Source of the DNA: Ktedonobacter racemifer DSM 44963
Lineage (GTDB): Bacteria; Chloroflexota; Ktedonobacteria; Ktedonobacterales; Ktedonobacteraceae
NCBI RefSeq assembly: GCF_000178855.1
Contig: NZ_ADVG01000001.1
Coordinates: 1,488,001 to 1,552,000 of the forward strand
Direction of reading: 5' to 3'
Length of the DNA stretch: 64,000 bases
Positions 34,477 through 43,543 of the stretch are shown piece by piece (position 1 is the first letter of the stretch; every line of letters begins with the position of its first letter). The translations under genes were made by a program, and so were the position numbers. Under the pieces are notes generated by a model. It was given only the letters and a program-made list of their open reading frames with translations. It ran no database searches and was not told the origin of the DNA.

Positions 34477-34492
34477 TCCAGGTATGCCTGGA
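34477..34492. promoter_or_regulatory. operator-like dyad upstream of the xylose-type transporter
   Basis: TCCAGGTATGCCTGGA is a perfect inverted repeat with a four-base centre, about 130 bp before the binding-protein gene. It could be bound by a sugar-responsive regulator; none is encoded next to it. Confidence 0.4.
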
Positions 34493-34621
34493 TAGGGACT
34501 TATCCCAAACATTTATCGTTCGATGATGAACGGCACACGCGAACATTCGATGCTCTCAATGAAGTTGGGTTTCCATTGGAAGGGAACCAAGCACAAGCAA
34601 TTGGAAGGAAAAGATTCAGCG

Positions 34622-35758
34622 ATGAAAGTATTTCGTCAGCGCAAGCCCCTTTACGCGCTCTTCGCCATGCTCGTTTTGACGATGCTCCTGGCGGCCTGCG
34701 GCAACAGCAACACCGGCAGCAACACCGGCAGCAACACCGGCAGCAGCAGCACCGCCAACGGCAAAGGTTGTAAAAACGTAGCCGTACTACTCCCCGAGAC
34801 TGCCAGCTCCGACCGCTGGGACAGCAAGGACCGTCCCCTGTTGACCGACGCCATCACGAAGGCAGTGGGCCAGGCTCCTCAGTACTACAATGCTGAAGGC
34901 CAGTCTGACAAACAGCAGAACCAGGCCGACACCGCCCTGACTAAGGGTGCCTGTATCCTGGTCGTCGCTCCTTTTGATGGTCAGGCTGCGGCCGCGATCG
35001 TCGCCAAGGCAAAGTCCCGTGGCGTTCCCGTCATTGCCTATGACCGCCTGATTCAGTCCAAGGACCTCAACTACTACGTCTCCTTCGACAACGTCAAGGT
35101 TGGTGAGATCCAGGGCCAGTACATTGCCGACCACTACAAGAACTACACCAAGAGTGGCACCAACCTGGTCATGATCAACGGTGCCCAGACCGACAACAAC
35201 GCCATCCTCTTCCGCCAGGGCGCCCTGAACAAGCTCCAGCCCCTGGTCGACGCCAAATCATTGACCAAGGTCTATGATCAGTACACCCCAGCCTGGGACA
35301 ATGACAAGGCCCGCACCGAGATGGACGGCGCCCTCAATGCCCAGAACAACAACGTCCAGATCGCCTATGTCGCTAACGACGGTATGGCCAACTCCGTCAT
35401 CGCCGCGCTGAAGGCCAAGCAGCTCAACGGTAAAGTACTGGTCACCGGCCAGGACGCGACCGTTGCTGGCTTGCAGAACATCCTCCTGGGCGACCAGATG
35501 ATGACTGTCTACAAAGCCATCAGCAAAGAGGCGCAGGCCACCGCTGACCTGGTGAAGGCCATCTCTGATGGTACCGACACAGCTAGCGTCACCAATGGCG
35601 CGACCACCAAGACCGCCGATGGTGGCTCGATCCCCTCGGTTCTCGAGCAGCCTGTCGCAATCGACAAGACCAACGTCAAGACCGTACTTGATGACAACTA
35701 TGTCACCAAAGGCGATCTGTGCAAAGGTCTGCCCGCGGGTACCGGCGGCATCTGCTAA
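34622..35758 (+). CDS. sugar ABC transporter substrate-binding lipoprotein (XylF-like)
   Basis: A 378-residue periplasmic-binding-fold lipoprotein. Signal and lipobox: MKVFRQRKPLYALFAMLVLT then LLAACG; after the Cys comes a linker of three GSNT repeats. The mature part follows the xylose-binding type (VAVLLPETASSDRWDSKD, APFDGQAAAAIVAKAKSRG, VPVIAYDRLI, VTGQDATVAGLQNIL). ATG 34622 follows GGAAGGAAAAG. First gene of an ABC operon; a 10-bp hairpin follows it. Confidence 0.92.
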   Translation: MKVFRQRKPLYALFAMLVLTMLLAACGNSNTGSNTGSNTGSSSTANGKGCKNVAVLLPETASSDRWDSKDRPLLTDAITKAVGQAPQYYNAEGQSDKQQNQADTALTKGACILVVAPFDGQAAAAIVAKAKSRGVPVIAYDRLIQSKDLNYYVSFDNVKVGEIQGQYIADHYKNYTKSGTNLVMINGAQTDNNAILFRQGALNKLQPLVDAKSLTKVYDQYTPAWDNDKARTEMDGALNAQNNNVQIAYVANDGMANSVIAALKAKQLNGKVLVTGQDATVAGLQNILLGDQMMTVYKAISKEAQATADLVKAISDGTDTASVTNGATTKTADGGSIPSVLEQPVAIDKTNVKTVLDDNYVTKGDLCKGLPAGTGGIC

Positions 35759-35772
35759 TCAGCCTCACGCAA

Positions 35773-35810
35773 GGAAGAGTGGGTGGTTCGCAAGAGTTAT
35801 CCACTCTTCC
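35773..35810. terminator. hairpin between binding-protein and ATPase genes
   Basis: GGAAGAGTGG (35773-35782) pairs with CCACTCTTCC (35801-35810), 18-base loop, followed by CCTCTTT. A partial terminator here would give more binding protein than ATPase and permease. Confidence 0.6.
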
Positions 35811-35909
35811 CCTCTTTCAGATGGTGCACGATGGACTCCGCGAGGTGAGAGCCTCTAGCGGAGTCTATCCCTGAGTAAACATAATAGTCGAGCAATTTGG
35901 GAGGGTTCT

Positions 35910-36734
35910 ATGGCTGATCAAGTGGCGCGGGAGTCATCAGCGGCCTTCGGTGGCAGACCAGCGGGACAGCCGATTTTGCAGATGCGTGGCATCGGCAAGC
36001 ATTTTGGCGCGGTACGCGCACTAAATAATGTAGATTTCGAGGTTTATCCAGGAGAGGTTGTGGCCCTGGTTGGCGATAACGGAGCAGGCAAATCGACCCT
36101 GGTCAAAGCGATTTCAGGCGTTCAGCCGGCCGACGAAGGTGAAGTCTTTGTCAACGGGCAACAGGTCACACTTAGCAGTCCACAGACCTCCAACCGCCTG
36201 GGTATCGAAACCGTTTACCAGGATCTGGCGCTATGCGATAACCTGGACGTGGTTTCCAACCTGTTCCTGGGTCATGAGCTAAACACCGCAACCGTGCTCT
36301 CGGAGATTGAGATGGAGCGCCGCAGCCTGGAGGTATTGCGCACCCTGGACGTCAAGCTGCCTTCGGCACGCGCCATTGTCTCCACGCTTTCAGGTGGACA
36401 GCGCCAGTCGATCGCCGTTGCCAAGACCATTCTACGCAACGCGAAGGTCGTGCTTCTCGACGAGCCGACCGCGGCTCTGGGTGTCGCGCAGACCAGGCAG
36501 GTTCTGAATTTGATCAGGCGCCTGCGCGAGCAGGGTCTGGGTGTTGTAGTCATCTCACACAGCATGGCCGACGTCTTCGAGGTCGCAGACCGCATCATTG
36601 TCATGCGTCTGGGACAGCGCGTGGCCGCCTTTGACGCTAACACCACCACCAACGAGCGTGTTATTGCCGCCATTACAGGCGCGGAATTTGGCAAGTCAGC
36701 CTCTAACGGCAACGGCGTACCGGGAGGAAAGTAA
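35910..36734 (+). CDS. sugar ABC transporter ATPase (single NBD, XylG-like)
   Basis: A 274-residue ABC ATPase: Walker A GDNGAGKST, Q-loop VYQDLAL, signature LSGGQRQSIAVAK, Walker B VVLLDEPTAALG, H-loop VISHS. It energises the permease encoded next. Ribose/xylose-type ATPases usually have two fused NBDs (about 500 residues); this one has a single domain, so it must act as a homodimer. ATG 35910 follows GGGAGGG. Confidence 0.92.
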   Translation: MADQVARESSAAFGGRPAGQPILQMRGIGKHFGAVRALNNVDFEVYPGEVVALVGDNGAGKSTLVKAISGVQPADEGEVFVNGQQVTLSSPQTSNRLGIETVYQDLALCDNLDVVSNLFLGHELNTATVLSEIEMERRSLEVLRTLDVKLPSARAIVSTLSGGQRQSIAVAKTILRNAKVVLLDEPTAALGVAQTRQVLNLIRRLREQGLGVVVISHSMADVFEVADRIIVMRLGQRVAAFDANTTTNERVIAAITGAEFGKSASNGNGVPGGK

Positions 36735-36739
36735 GAATC

Positions 36740-38011
36740 ATGAGCGATGTAGTAGAAAAGCCCAACACCCGGGGCACGAGCGCCGCGGGCAGTGTTGAGC
36801 GAGCAGAATATACACAGAAGCGGTCCCTGGGGCAACTGTTGCGAGGCGACCTTGGTTTTCTCCCGGTCATTCTCACACTTGTACTTGTCGTTGCCTACTT
36901 TACCATCACCACAGATGGCCTGTTTCTCAAACCAGCGAACCTGTCGGACCTGCTACAACAGATCGTCAACATTGGTATTGACGGCCTGGGCGTGACCCTG
37001 GTGCTGTTGCTTGGCGAGGTCGACCTCTCGTTGGCGGCGGTGGGTACCTTTGCCGCGGTTGTGACAGGTGTGCTCTCGACCCGTCTGGGCGTAGATCCCT
37101 ACGTCGCGATGGCGGCGGGCATTCTGGTAGGTGCGTTAGCTGGATTTATCAACGGCATCTTTATCGCAGTATTGCGCGTCCCCTCGTTCATCGTCACCCT
37201 GGCGGGTTCAATCGGGTACGCGGGTCTCTTGCTGTACCTGCTCAATGGGCAATCAACCCTGATCGTGCATGACCCGGTGATTGTCTCTATCGCAGGTACC
37301 CCCTTCAGCTTCTTGCCCGACTGGCTGGGCGTTGGCGCACCAACCGTCATCCTGATCCTGTACGCAGCCTGGCAGATCATTGAGCAAATGCGGCGCAAGC
37401 AGCAAGGGTTGCGCGTGAAGTCAACCTTGAGCCTGGTAGCCAACATCGCGATCCCCTTCGTCATCGTCGAGGGTGTAATCGCCGTCCTGGAGAACACCCC
37501 AGGACCAGTCAATGGCACCTTCCTGGGAGTGCCAAATAGCGTCGCCATCTTCTTTGGCATGCTCCTGGTAATGTGGCTCATCATGACGAAGACGCGCTTT
37601 GGGCGCCACGTCTATGCGGTGGGTGGCAACATGGAGGCCGCGCGTCGCGCCGGTATTAACGTTGTCTTCATCCGTATCGTGGTCTTCACCCTCTGTTCGG
37701 CCTTTGCCGCTCTGGGTGGTATCCTCGCCGCCTCGCGCGCCACGGCTGTCGCCAGTGCCGTCAGCCCGACGCTGACCTTGCAGGCAATCGCCGCAGCCGT
37801 TATCGGCGGTGTAAGCCTCTTTGGTGGTCGTGGCACCGTCTGGGCCGTTGTGCTGGGCGCACTGATCATCGGTGGCCTGGAGAATGGTCTGGACCTGCGT
37901 AGCCAGGGTACCGACATCAAAGAGATCGTCGAAGGTATCGTCCTGGTCCTGGCTGTGACCGCCGACGCGCTGGTACGCCGCGCACAGTCCCGCAGCAGCA
38001 GTGGACGCTAA
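36740..38011 (+). CDS. sugar ABC transporter permease (XylH-like)
   Basis: A 423-residue membrane protein of the ribose/xylose permease family: LVLLLGEVDLSLAAVGTFAAVVTGVL, GALAGFINGIFIAVLRVPSFIVTLAG, RTRFGRHVYAVGGNMEAARRAGI-type loop (as TKTRFGRHVYAVGGNMEAA here), and IGGVSLFGGRGTVWAVVLGALIIGG. About ten transmembrane segments. Its start is 6 bp after the ATPase stop, with GGAGGAAAG overlapping that stop, so the two are translationally close. Confidence 0.92.
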   Translation: MSDVVEKPNTRGTSAAGSVERAEYTQKRSLGQLLRGDLGFLPVILTLVLVVAYFTITTDGLFLKPANLSDLLQQIVNIGIDGLGVTLVLLLGEVDLSLAAVGTFAAVVTGVLSTRLGVDPYVAMAAGILVGALAGFINGIFIAVLRVPSFIVTLAGSIGYAGLLLYLLNGQSTLIVHDPVIVSIAGTPFSFLPDWLGVGAPTVILILYAAWQIIEQMRRKQQGLRVKSTLSLVANIAIPFVIVEGVIAVLENTPGPVNGTFLGVPNSVAIFFGMLLVMWLIMTKTRFGRHVYAVGGNMEAARRAGINVVFIRIVVFTLCSAFAALGGILAASRATAVASAVSPTLTLQAIAAAVIGGVSLFGGRGTVWAVVLGALIIGGLENGLDLRSQGTDIKEIVEGIVLVLAVTADALVRRAQSRSSSGR

Positions 38012-38030
38012 GAAGAATACATAGTGAATG

Positions 38031-38075
38031 ATATAATGGGGCGTGGCGGCCAGTGGCTGCCACGCCCCATTATAT
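38031..38075. terminator. 21-bp inverted repeat after the ABC operon
   Basis: Arms 38031-38051 and 38055-38075 with one G-T wobble and a 3-base loop, 20 bases after the permease stop. Confidence 0.75.
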
Positions 38076-38098
38076 TAACCAGAAGGTGGTAAGAGTTT

Positions 38099-38554
38099 GT
38101 GTTCTATCTGGCATTGAAGCGCTTTGTGGGAATCTTCTTTAACATGCTGAATGTGGGGCTTGGTGGCAACCTCCCGCCCTTTGCCTGTGTCTGCGTGATC
38201 GTGGAAGAGGACGGCAAGTTTCTGATCGTTGAGCGACCAGAGGGCGAGACGGCCTTCCCTGGAGGCTTTATGCGCTGGCGCGAGCAGCCTGAGCAGACGG
38301 CACAACGCGAGTGCCTGGAGGAGACGGGGCTTGAGGTCGAGGTGCATGAAATTGTTAGCTATGCGACCATCAGTAGTCCGGCCTTCAATCGCCTGAGCAC
38401 GGTTAACCTGATCTTTCGCGGGAGCCGCGTGGGCGGGGAGCTGCGCGCCAGCATCGAGGGGCAGCCAGCCTGGTTGACAGTAGAAGAGTTAGAGCCGCGC
38501 CTGGAGGGTTTTTATTTGCATATTTACCAGGATTATGAGCGGCATATGGAGTAA
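38099..38554 (+). CDS. Nudix hydrolase (GTG start)
   Basis: A 151-residue protein with a complete Nudix box, GGFMRWREQPEQTAQRECLE then ETGLE. An N-terminal hydrophobic stretch (FYLALKRFVGIFFNMLNVGLGG) may associate with the membrane. GTG 38099 follows AGAAGGTGG at about 10 bases. Its stop is the first three bases of the palindrome that follows. It may be read from its own promoter, since a palindrome separates it from the ABC genes. Confidence 0.85.
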   Translation: MFYLALKRFVGIFFNMLNVGLGGNLPPFACVCVIVEEDGKFLIVERPEGETAFPGGFMRWREQPEQTAQRECLEETGLEVEVHEIVSYATISSPAFNRLSTVNLIFRGSRVGGELRASIEGQPAWLTVEELEPRLEGFYLHIYQDYERHME

Positions 38555-38614
38555 ATAGAAAGCGTGATGGGTGGAAAGGCCTGTGGCCTTTCCACCCATC
38601 ACGCTTTCTATTTA
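38552..38614. terminator. 30-bp perfect palindrome starting at the Nudix stop codon
   Basis: Arms 38552-38581 and 38585-38614, 3-base loop. The TAA stop (38552-38554) is the start of the left arm. Confidence 0.8.
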
Positions 38615-38749
38615 GATGCGATTACTATTTATAGGTACTTTTATTGCTGGTAAAGCAGAAACAACATTTAAATATTTATTGACAAAAAGTGCTATATACT
38701 CACTATTAGAAAGTATTATAAATTTGCGCAAGCAAAAGGGATGGCTGAA

Positions 38750-39277
38750 ATGAAAAAACGGGTAAACAAATTTTTTTACTTTAGTATGCTCGCGTTTGTT
38801 CTTGCCAGTTTATTAGTGATGAGTCCGCCGCCACGGCATAGCCATGCCGATGGAGCAGGCAAGCTTATCGTCATTAGTTTATCGGAGCAGACTCTGTATG
38901 CGTATGAGGATGGGGAAGAGGTGTTTGAGACTGCTATAACAAGCGGACAACCGGCCCTCCCGACTCCTACTGGTAATTTTAGCATCTTTAATAAGCAGAG
39001 TCCGACGACGTTCATCTCGCCCTGGGGTAAGGATTCGCCTTATTATTATCCACCAACGACGGTGAGCTATGCGATGGAGTTCGCGAGTGGCGGCTACTAT
39101 ATCCATGATGCTCCCTGGCGCAATGAATTTGGTCCAGGCACCAATAGCGAGCATTATGAAGAGGAGAGCGACCAGACGGTAACAGGCAGCCACGGCTGCG
39201 TCAATATGGCGGTAGATGACGCGGGCTGGCTCTACAACTGGGCGCCGGTTGGGACTACTGTGCAGGTCACGGCATAA
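38750..39277 (+). CDS. secreted L,D-transpeptidase (YkuD)
   Basis: A 175-residue protein with a signal peptide or anchor (KKRVNKFFYFSMLAFVLASL, then LVMSPPP) and a YkuD catalytic domain: IVISLSEQTLYAYEDGEEV at its start and the catalytic SHGCVNM near the end. It cross-links peptidoglycan (3-3 links) or attaches proteins to it. Start MKKRVNK at 38750; an ATG at 38741 is possible. AT-rich upstream DNA (38640-38740) contains TTGACA and TATACT but with too short a spacing to call a promoter. Confidence 0.88.
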   Translation: MKKRVNKFFYFSMLAFVLASLLVMSPPPRHSHADGAGKLIVISLSEQTLYAYEDGEEVFETAITSGQPALPTPTGNFSIFNKQSPTTFISPWGKDSPYYYPPTTVSYAMEFASGGYYIHDAPWRNEFGPGTNSEHYEEESDQTVTGSHGCVNMAVDDAGWLYNWAPVGTTVQVTA

Positions 39278-39305
39278 ATAAAAATATACTGCCCGCTGTA
39301 AGAAG

Positions 39306-39343
39306 CAGCCGAGAGAGTAAGTGTAGACTTGCGCTCTCGGCTG
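39306..39343 (+). terminator. rho-independent terminator after the transpeptidase gene
   Basis: CAGCCGAGAG (39306-39315) pairs with CTCTCGGCTG (39334-39343), followed by TTTCATTTTTT. This is the only stem in the window with a classical T-run. Confidence 0.85.
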
Positions 39344-39550
39344 TTTCATTTTTTGGGGAAGCAGATGCTACCATTAATCCTACAAATTTTGCAGATGTAC
39401 ATATCTGAAGGCAAACTTTTAGGCAAATAGCAGTTATCTATTCAGCTCATCTCAAGTAATACACTTCATTATAATATGTAATAGCAGATACAACATATGA
39501 TAGCAGGTGTGAAATATGTATACCGCATTATGTGGCTTGAGGGAGAGACG

Positions 39551-42175
39551 ATGGATACTGTAAACGAAACTTTAGCCGTGAATGATGATAATGCTCCTGG
39601 TAATCGAACCTTGCTGGCTCGCTTTATTCCAGGGCTGCCCTCTATTGAGATCAGTACCAACGTCGATCGTGAGAAACAGCTCTGTCCGCTCTCACTCACT
39701 GCCCCAGAGATCAATATCGGACGTCACCCTTCCAATGAGATCGTAATCAATTGCCCGACCGTCTCTAGCTTCCATGTACAAATCATTCGTGATAATAAGC
39801 AATTGACTTTGATCCATCCGCATCCGAAGCGCCATCGCACCTTGAATGGTCTGACCTTTCAGGGCCGTACCATTCAGGGTGATGAACAATTCCACCGAGT
39901 ATTACAACGCGGCGATATCTTCCGCATCGGCGATGAAAACGGTACCTTTGCATCGCTGATCTATAATGATGGTTCCGGTGAGGAACAGGAACCGGCTCCA
40001 CAGATGCCGCCTATTCAATTGGGTGAGCCAGTCATTACACTGGGTCGTGAGAGCGATAACCGGGTTGTCCTCCAGCATCCTCAGATCTCGGGCCATCATG
40101 CGCGGCTTGAACTGCTACCGGGTGGCAGCTACCGTATTGTCGATCTCAATAGCGCCAATCATATCTATATAAATACTGAGCCCGTCCATACCCACCAGGT
40201 TCTGGCGAATGACGATATCATTCGCATCGGTCCCTACAAATTCACGTATAGCGGCAATGAGCTGACTCAGCAGGATGAGAGCCAGGGTATCCGTATCGAT
40301 GCGATCAATCTGCGTAAAGAGGGGAACAAGCACATTATTCTGCTCGATGATATCTCACTGATCATCCCGCCACGTAAATTCGTTGCCCTGGTCGGTGGTT
40401 CCGGTACCGGTAAGTCTACGCTCATGGATGCACTAAACGGTTTGCGCCCTGCACATAGTGGCTCGGTCCTCTATAACGGCCAGGACTACTATGCCAATCT
40501 GGCAGCGTTTAGTACACAACTCGGCTATGTTCCGCAAGAAGATATTATCCACCGCGAGCTGACGGTGGAGCGCGCTCTGTACTATGCTGCGAAGCTTCGT
40601 CTGCCACAAGACTTCACTGAGGCACAGATCAATGAACGCATTGATGAGGTGCTGGACGATGTTGAGATGCAGTTCCGCCGTGGCCTGCTGGTGAGCAAGC
40701 TCTCTGGTGGACAACGGAAACGTGTCTCGATTGCGCTGGAACTGCTGGCTAAACCCAGTATCTTCTTCTTAGATGAGCCAACCTCTGGACTCGATCCCGG
40801 TCTGGACCGTAAGATGATGATGCTGTTGCGTAAGCTGGCAGATAAAGGGCATACGATCGTCCTGGTGACGCATGCCACGAATAACATCAATGCTTGTGAC
40901 TACATCTGCTTCCTCTGCCAGGGTGGTCGGGTCGCCTACTTTGGTCCACCGAATGAGGCCAGAGACTTCTTTGGGAAGGCCGACTTCGCTGAGATCTATA
41001 GCGCGCTAGAACCAACCGAGGAGAATCCGGAGATCCCAGCTGAGGCGGAGACCCGATTCAGACAGTCGCCCGATTATCAGAAGTATATAGCGGTCCCGAT
41101 GCAGCAGCGCCAGAGCCTCGCGAATAGTCAGGAGAATCCCGGTGCGAAGACGCTCAAGCATGCCAGGCACGGCAATCCGTGGAAGCAGTTTATACTGCTG
41201 TGTATCCGCTATCTAGAGCTGATCTATAACGATAAAGTAAATCTGGCAATCCTGGTCCTTCAAGCTCCGATCATCGGTGCGCTCCTCTTTGGGCTATCGG
41301 TACATGGGATGTTTGACGCGAATCAGATCGCGACCTGCGCGACGCATGTGCAACCGGCAGATGTGCATTCAGCATTGACAACCGATTGCACCTATCTGGT
41401 CAATTTCTTGAAGACTCCTCAAGGTCAGCAGTTTGCTGCGAGTAAGAATATGACCGTGGATCAGGTACTGGACGCCGATATTCTACCTGTATCGGGTCAG
41501 GACGCACAGAAGATCCTTTTCATTATGGTGTTTGCTTCGATTATGTTTGGCTGTCTGAATGGTGCTCGCGAGCTCGTCAAGGAGGTACCCATATATCGCC
41601 GTGAGCGCTCGGTGAACCTGGGCCTGATGCCTTACCTCTGCTCCAAGTTTGTGGTACTGGGCGCCTTTAGCCTGATACAGAGCCTGGTCCTGGTTGGTAC
41701 AATCGCGCTCTTTACGCCTTATAGTAATAGCGTCTTCTTACCGCCGTTCCTGGAGATCTATATCTCGCTCGCTCTGACCGGTATCGCAGGCTTGATGACG
41801 GGACTGCTCATATCTGCACTCGTGCCCAATAACGATCGCGCCATGAGTATCGTCTCCCTGGCGCTGATCCCGCAGGTCATCTTCTCAGGAGCGATCTTTA
41901 ATCTAGATGAACCGACGTTCCTCCAAATACCCGGCGCCCTCATCGCTGCTCGTTGGGGGATGGGGGCCATGGGTACTACCGCTGGTATTCATGCCAACAA
42001 GGTTGATGTTGACAACTTCTCGTTTGTCAGTACGATCTTCTCAAGTGTCAATGGTAATATGCATGCTCAGGCCGTGCAACACCTACTGCTCTGCTGGGGA
42101 GTACTGGTAGTTATCAGCGTTGTGCAGGCTCGAATCATCGCCTGGTGTGTCAAGCGGAAAGATATCCGCCGTTAA
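39551..42175 (+). CDS. FHA-FHA-ABC transporter fusion (ABCG-like)
   Basis: An 874-residue protein. Two FHA phosphothreonine-binding domains: INIGRHPSNEIVI with SSFHVQI (about residues 55-120) and ITLGRESDNRVVLQHPQISG with HHARLELL (about 165-230). Then an ABC domain with Walker A GGSGTGKST, signature LSGGQRKRVSIA and Walker B IFFLDEPTSGLDPG. Then about six transmembrane segments of the ABC2 type (about 560-870). The fusion of FHA to an ABCG-like exporter suggests control by a Ser/Thr kinase. ATG 39551 follows GAGGGAGAG. Confidence 0.92.
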   Translation: MDTVNETLAVNDDNAPGNRTLLARFIPGLPSIEISTNVDREKQLCPLSLTAPEINIGRHPSNEIVINCPTVSSFHVQIIRDNKQLTLIHPHPKRHRTLNGLTFQGRTIQGDEQFHRVLQRGDIFRIGDENGTFASLIYNDGSGEEQEPAPQMPPIQLGEPVITLGRESDNRVVLQHPQISGHHARLELLPGGSYRIVDLNSANHIYINTEPVHTHQVLANDDIIRIGPYKFTYSGNELTQQDESQGIRIDAINLRKEGNKHIILLDDISLIIPPRKFVALVGGSGTGKSTLMDALNGLRPAHSGSVLYNGQDYYANLAAFSTQLGYVPQEDIIHRELTVERALYYAAKLRLPQDFTEAQINERIDEVLDDVEMQFRRGLLVSKLSGGQRKRVSIALELLAKPSIFFLDEPTSGLDPGLDRKMMMLLRKLADKGHTIVLVTHATNNINACDYICFLCQGGRVAYFGPPNEARDFFGKADFAEIYSALEPTEENPEIPAEAETRFRQSPDYQKYIAVPMQQRQSLANSQENPGAKTLKHARHGNPWKQFILLCIRYLELIYNDKVNLAILVLQAPIIGALLFGLSVHGMFDANQIATCATHVQPADVHSALTTDCTYLVNFLKTPQGQQFAASKNMTVDQVLDADILPVSGQDAQKILFIMVFASIMFGCLNGARELVKEVPIYRRERSVNLGLMPYLCSKFVVLGAFSLIQSLVLVGTIALFTPYSNSVFLPPFLEIYISLALTGIAGLMTGLLISALVPNNDRAMSIVSLALIPQVIFSGAIFNLDEPTFLQIPGALIAARWGMGAMGTTAGIHANKVDVDNFSFVSTIFSSVNGNMHAQAVQHLLLCWGVLVVISVVQARIIAWCVKRKDIRR

Positions 42176-42559
42176 TGTTCTTTGCTCTACTTTATTGGTT
42201 ATGTTGAGCATATTACCACAAAAAACGGCAAAATAAGCATCAAGTGCAGCTAAAAAAAGGGGCTCCCTTGCTGCCCCAGACCGATTGGTTCTGGCGATCA
42301 AGAGACTGCTGGCAAGTGAAATCTTTCGGATCTGGTTCTGTGTCAAGCAATGAAAGGCGCAGATGCCAACTGATGACTAGTGCTTTCCAGTATACTACTT
42401 CCAAGAGGTCCCCCTCACGCGGGTTCATACCTGGCTCAGGCGGGGTTGAGGTAACAGCAGAGAATCGTCTCCCTTCCTGCAACTTCTCTGTCTCTCCGAG
42501 GACATGCAGGCCAGGGACAAGTCCTGCGTTGCCGTGACGATTGGACATACTCTTCTTGT

Positions 42560-42757
42560 CGTCTTGCAAAGAACCCGGCCAGGGGAGCGACACCGCGTTT
42601 GACGGCAGAGCAGCAAGCCCACATTCCAGCGATGCCGGTAAAAGGAGCATCAACCTATGGATTGTGCCGAGAGGTCTGGAAGAGCAGAAGACTGGCAGTG
42701 GCGATCAAACGAGAATGTGGGGTGAACTGTCACCCAACACAGAGAATGAGCGGATAG
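42560..42757 (+). pseudogene. degenerate winged-helix/IS630-type transposase fragment
   Basis: One frame reads LTAEQQAHIPAMPVKGASTY then GLCREVWKSRRLAVAIKREC and GVNCHPTQRM, which follows the N-terminal helix-turn-helix region of IS630-like transposases (LTPEQQ..LP..L..GA.AYGF..EVWT..RVA.VI..EFGV.YHP). Upstream, LQRTRPG is in a different frame, so a frameshift has occurred. There is no catalytic domain. The other frames of 42176-42559 show no gene. Confidence 0.55.
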
Positions 42758-42760
42758 ACG

Positions 42761-43522
42761 ATGGAACATAATTCATACGCAAACAAAGTCGCATTCGTGA
42801 CCGGAGGCACGTCCGGAATCGGCAAGGCAACCGCAATCGCCTTTGCCGACGCGGGCGCCAAAGTCGTTCTCACCGGACGCCGTGAAAAAGAAGGTGCAGC
42901 AGTCGTCGCCGAAATCAAAAAACGCGGTGGCGAGGCGTCTTTTATCCATACCGATGTGACCAAGGAAGCCGACGTGAAGGCAGCCGTGGATTTCACGGTA
43001 CAAACGTATGGCCGCCTCGATGTGGCGTTCAACAACGCCGGCATTGAGATGGTCGGTTCGCTGGATCAGGTCACGGAGGAACAATACCAAAACACGTTTA
43101 ACATCAATGTCTGGGGCGTGTTGAGCTCCATGAAGCACGAAGTTGCGGCCATGCAGAAAACGGGCGGCGGCGCGATTGTCAACACCAGCAGTGAGTTCGG
43201 GCTTGTGGGTGGGGCTTCTGCCAGCATCTATGTCGGCTCGAAGTTCGCGGTTGAGGGTCTGACCAAGTCAATCGCAGTGGAAGTCGCCAAACAAAACATC
43301 CGCGTGAATGCGGTGGCGCCTGGCGCAGTTCAGACCGACATGGTTGATCGTTTTGTTGGCAAGGAAGGCGAGGCCCGCGACGACCTGATCGCCAAGCATC
43401 CGATTGGACGTTTCGGCACCAGTGAGGAAATCGCGGCGGCGGTTCTCTACCTTTGTTCGGACGCTGCCACGTTCACCATCGGCAGCACTTTATCGGTTGA
43501 TGGAGGGTACAGCGCCTGGTAA
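42761..43522 (+). CDS. SDR-family oxidoreductase
   Basis: A 253-residue short-chain dehydrogenase: cofactor motif TGGTSGIG near the N-terminus, NNAG (FNNAGIEMVG), catalytic Ser in NTSSEFG and YxxxK in YVGSKFA, C-terminal IGSTLSVDGGYSAW. The Arg after the glycine motif region (LTGRREKEG) suggests NADP. Substrate unknown. It follows a transposase remnant and appears to have been acquired or exposed by rearrangement. Confidence 0.92.
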   Translation: MEHNSYANKVAFVTGGTSGIGKATAIAFADAGAKVVLTGRREKEGAAVVAEIKKRGGEASFIHTDVTKEADVKAAVDFTVQTYGRLDVAFNNAGIEMVGSLDQVTEEQYQNTFNINVWGVLSSMKHEVAAMQKTGGGAIVNTSSEFGLVGGASASIYVGSKFAVEGLTKSIAVEVAKQNIRVNAVAPGAVQTDMVDRFVGKEGEARDDLIAKHPIGRFGTSEEIAAAVLYLCSDAATFTIGSTLSVDGGYSAW

Positions 43523-43543
43523 GGTGTAAATTTGGGAATTCCG

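Noticed and set aside
38679..38700. TTGACA with TATACT before the transpeptidase gene
   Set aside because: The spacing is only about 10 bases, too short for a sigma-70 promoter.
42240..42653. 137-residue minus-strand frame
   Set aside because: It overlaps the transposase fossil on the other strand, whose reading matches a known family; no ribosome-binding site.
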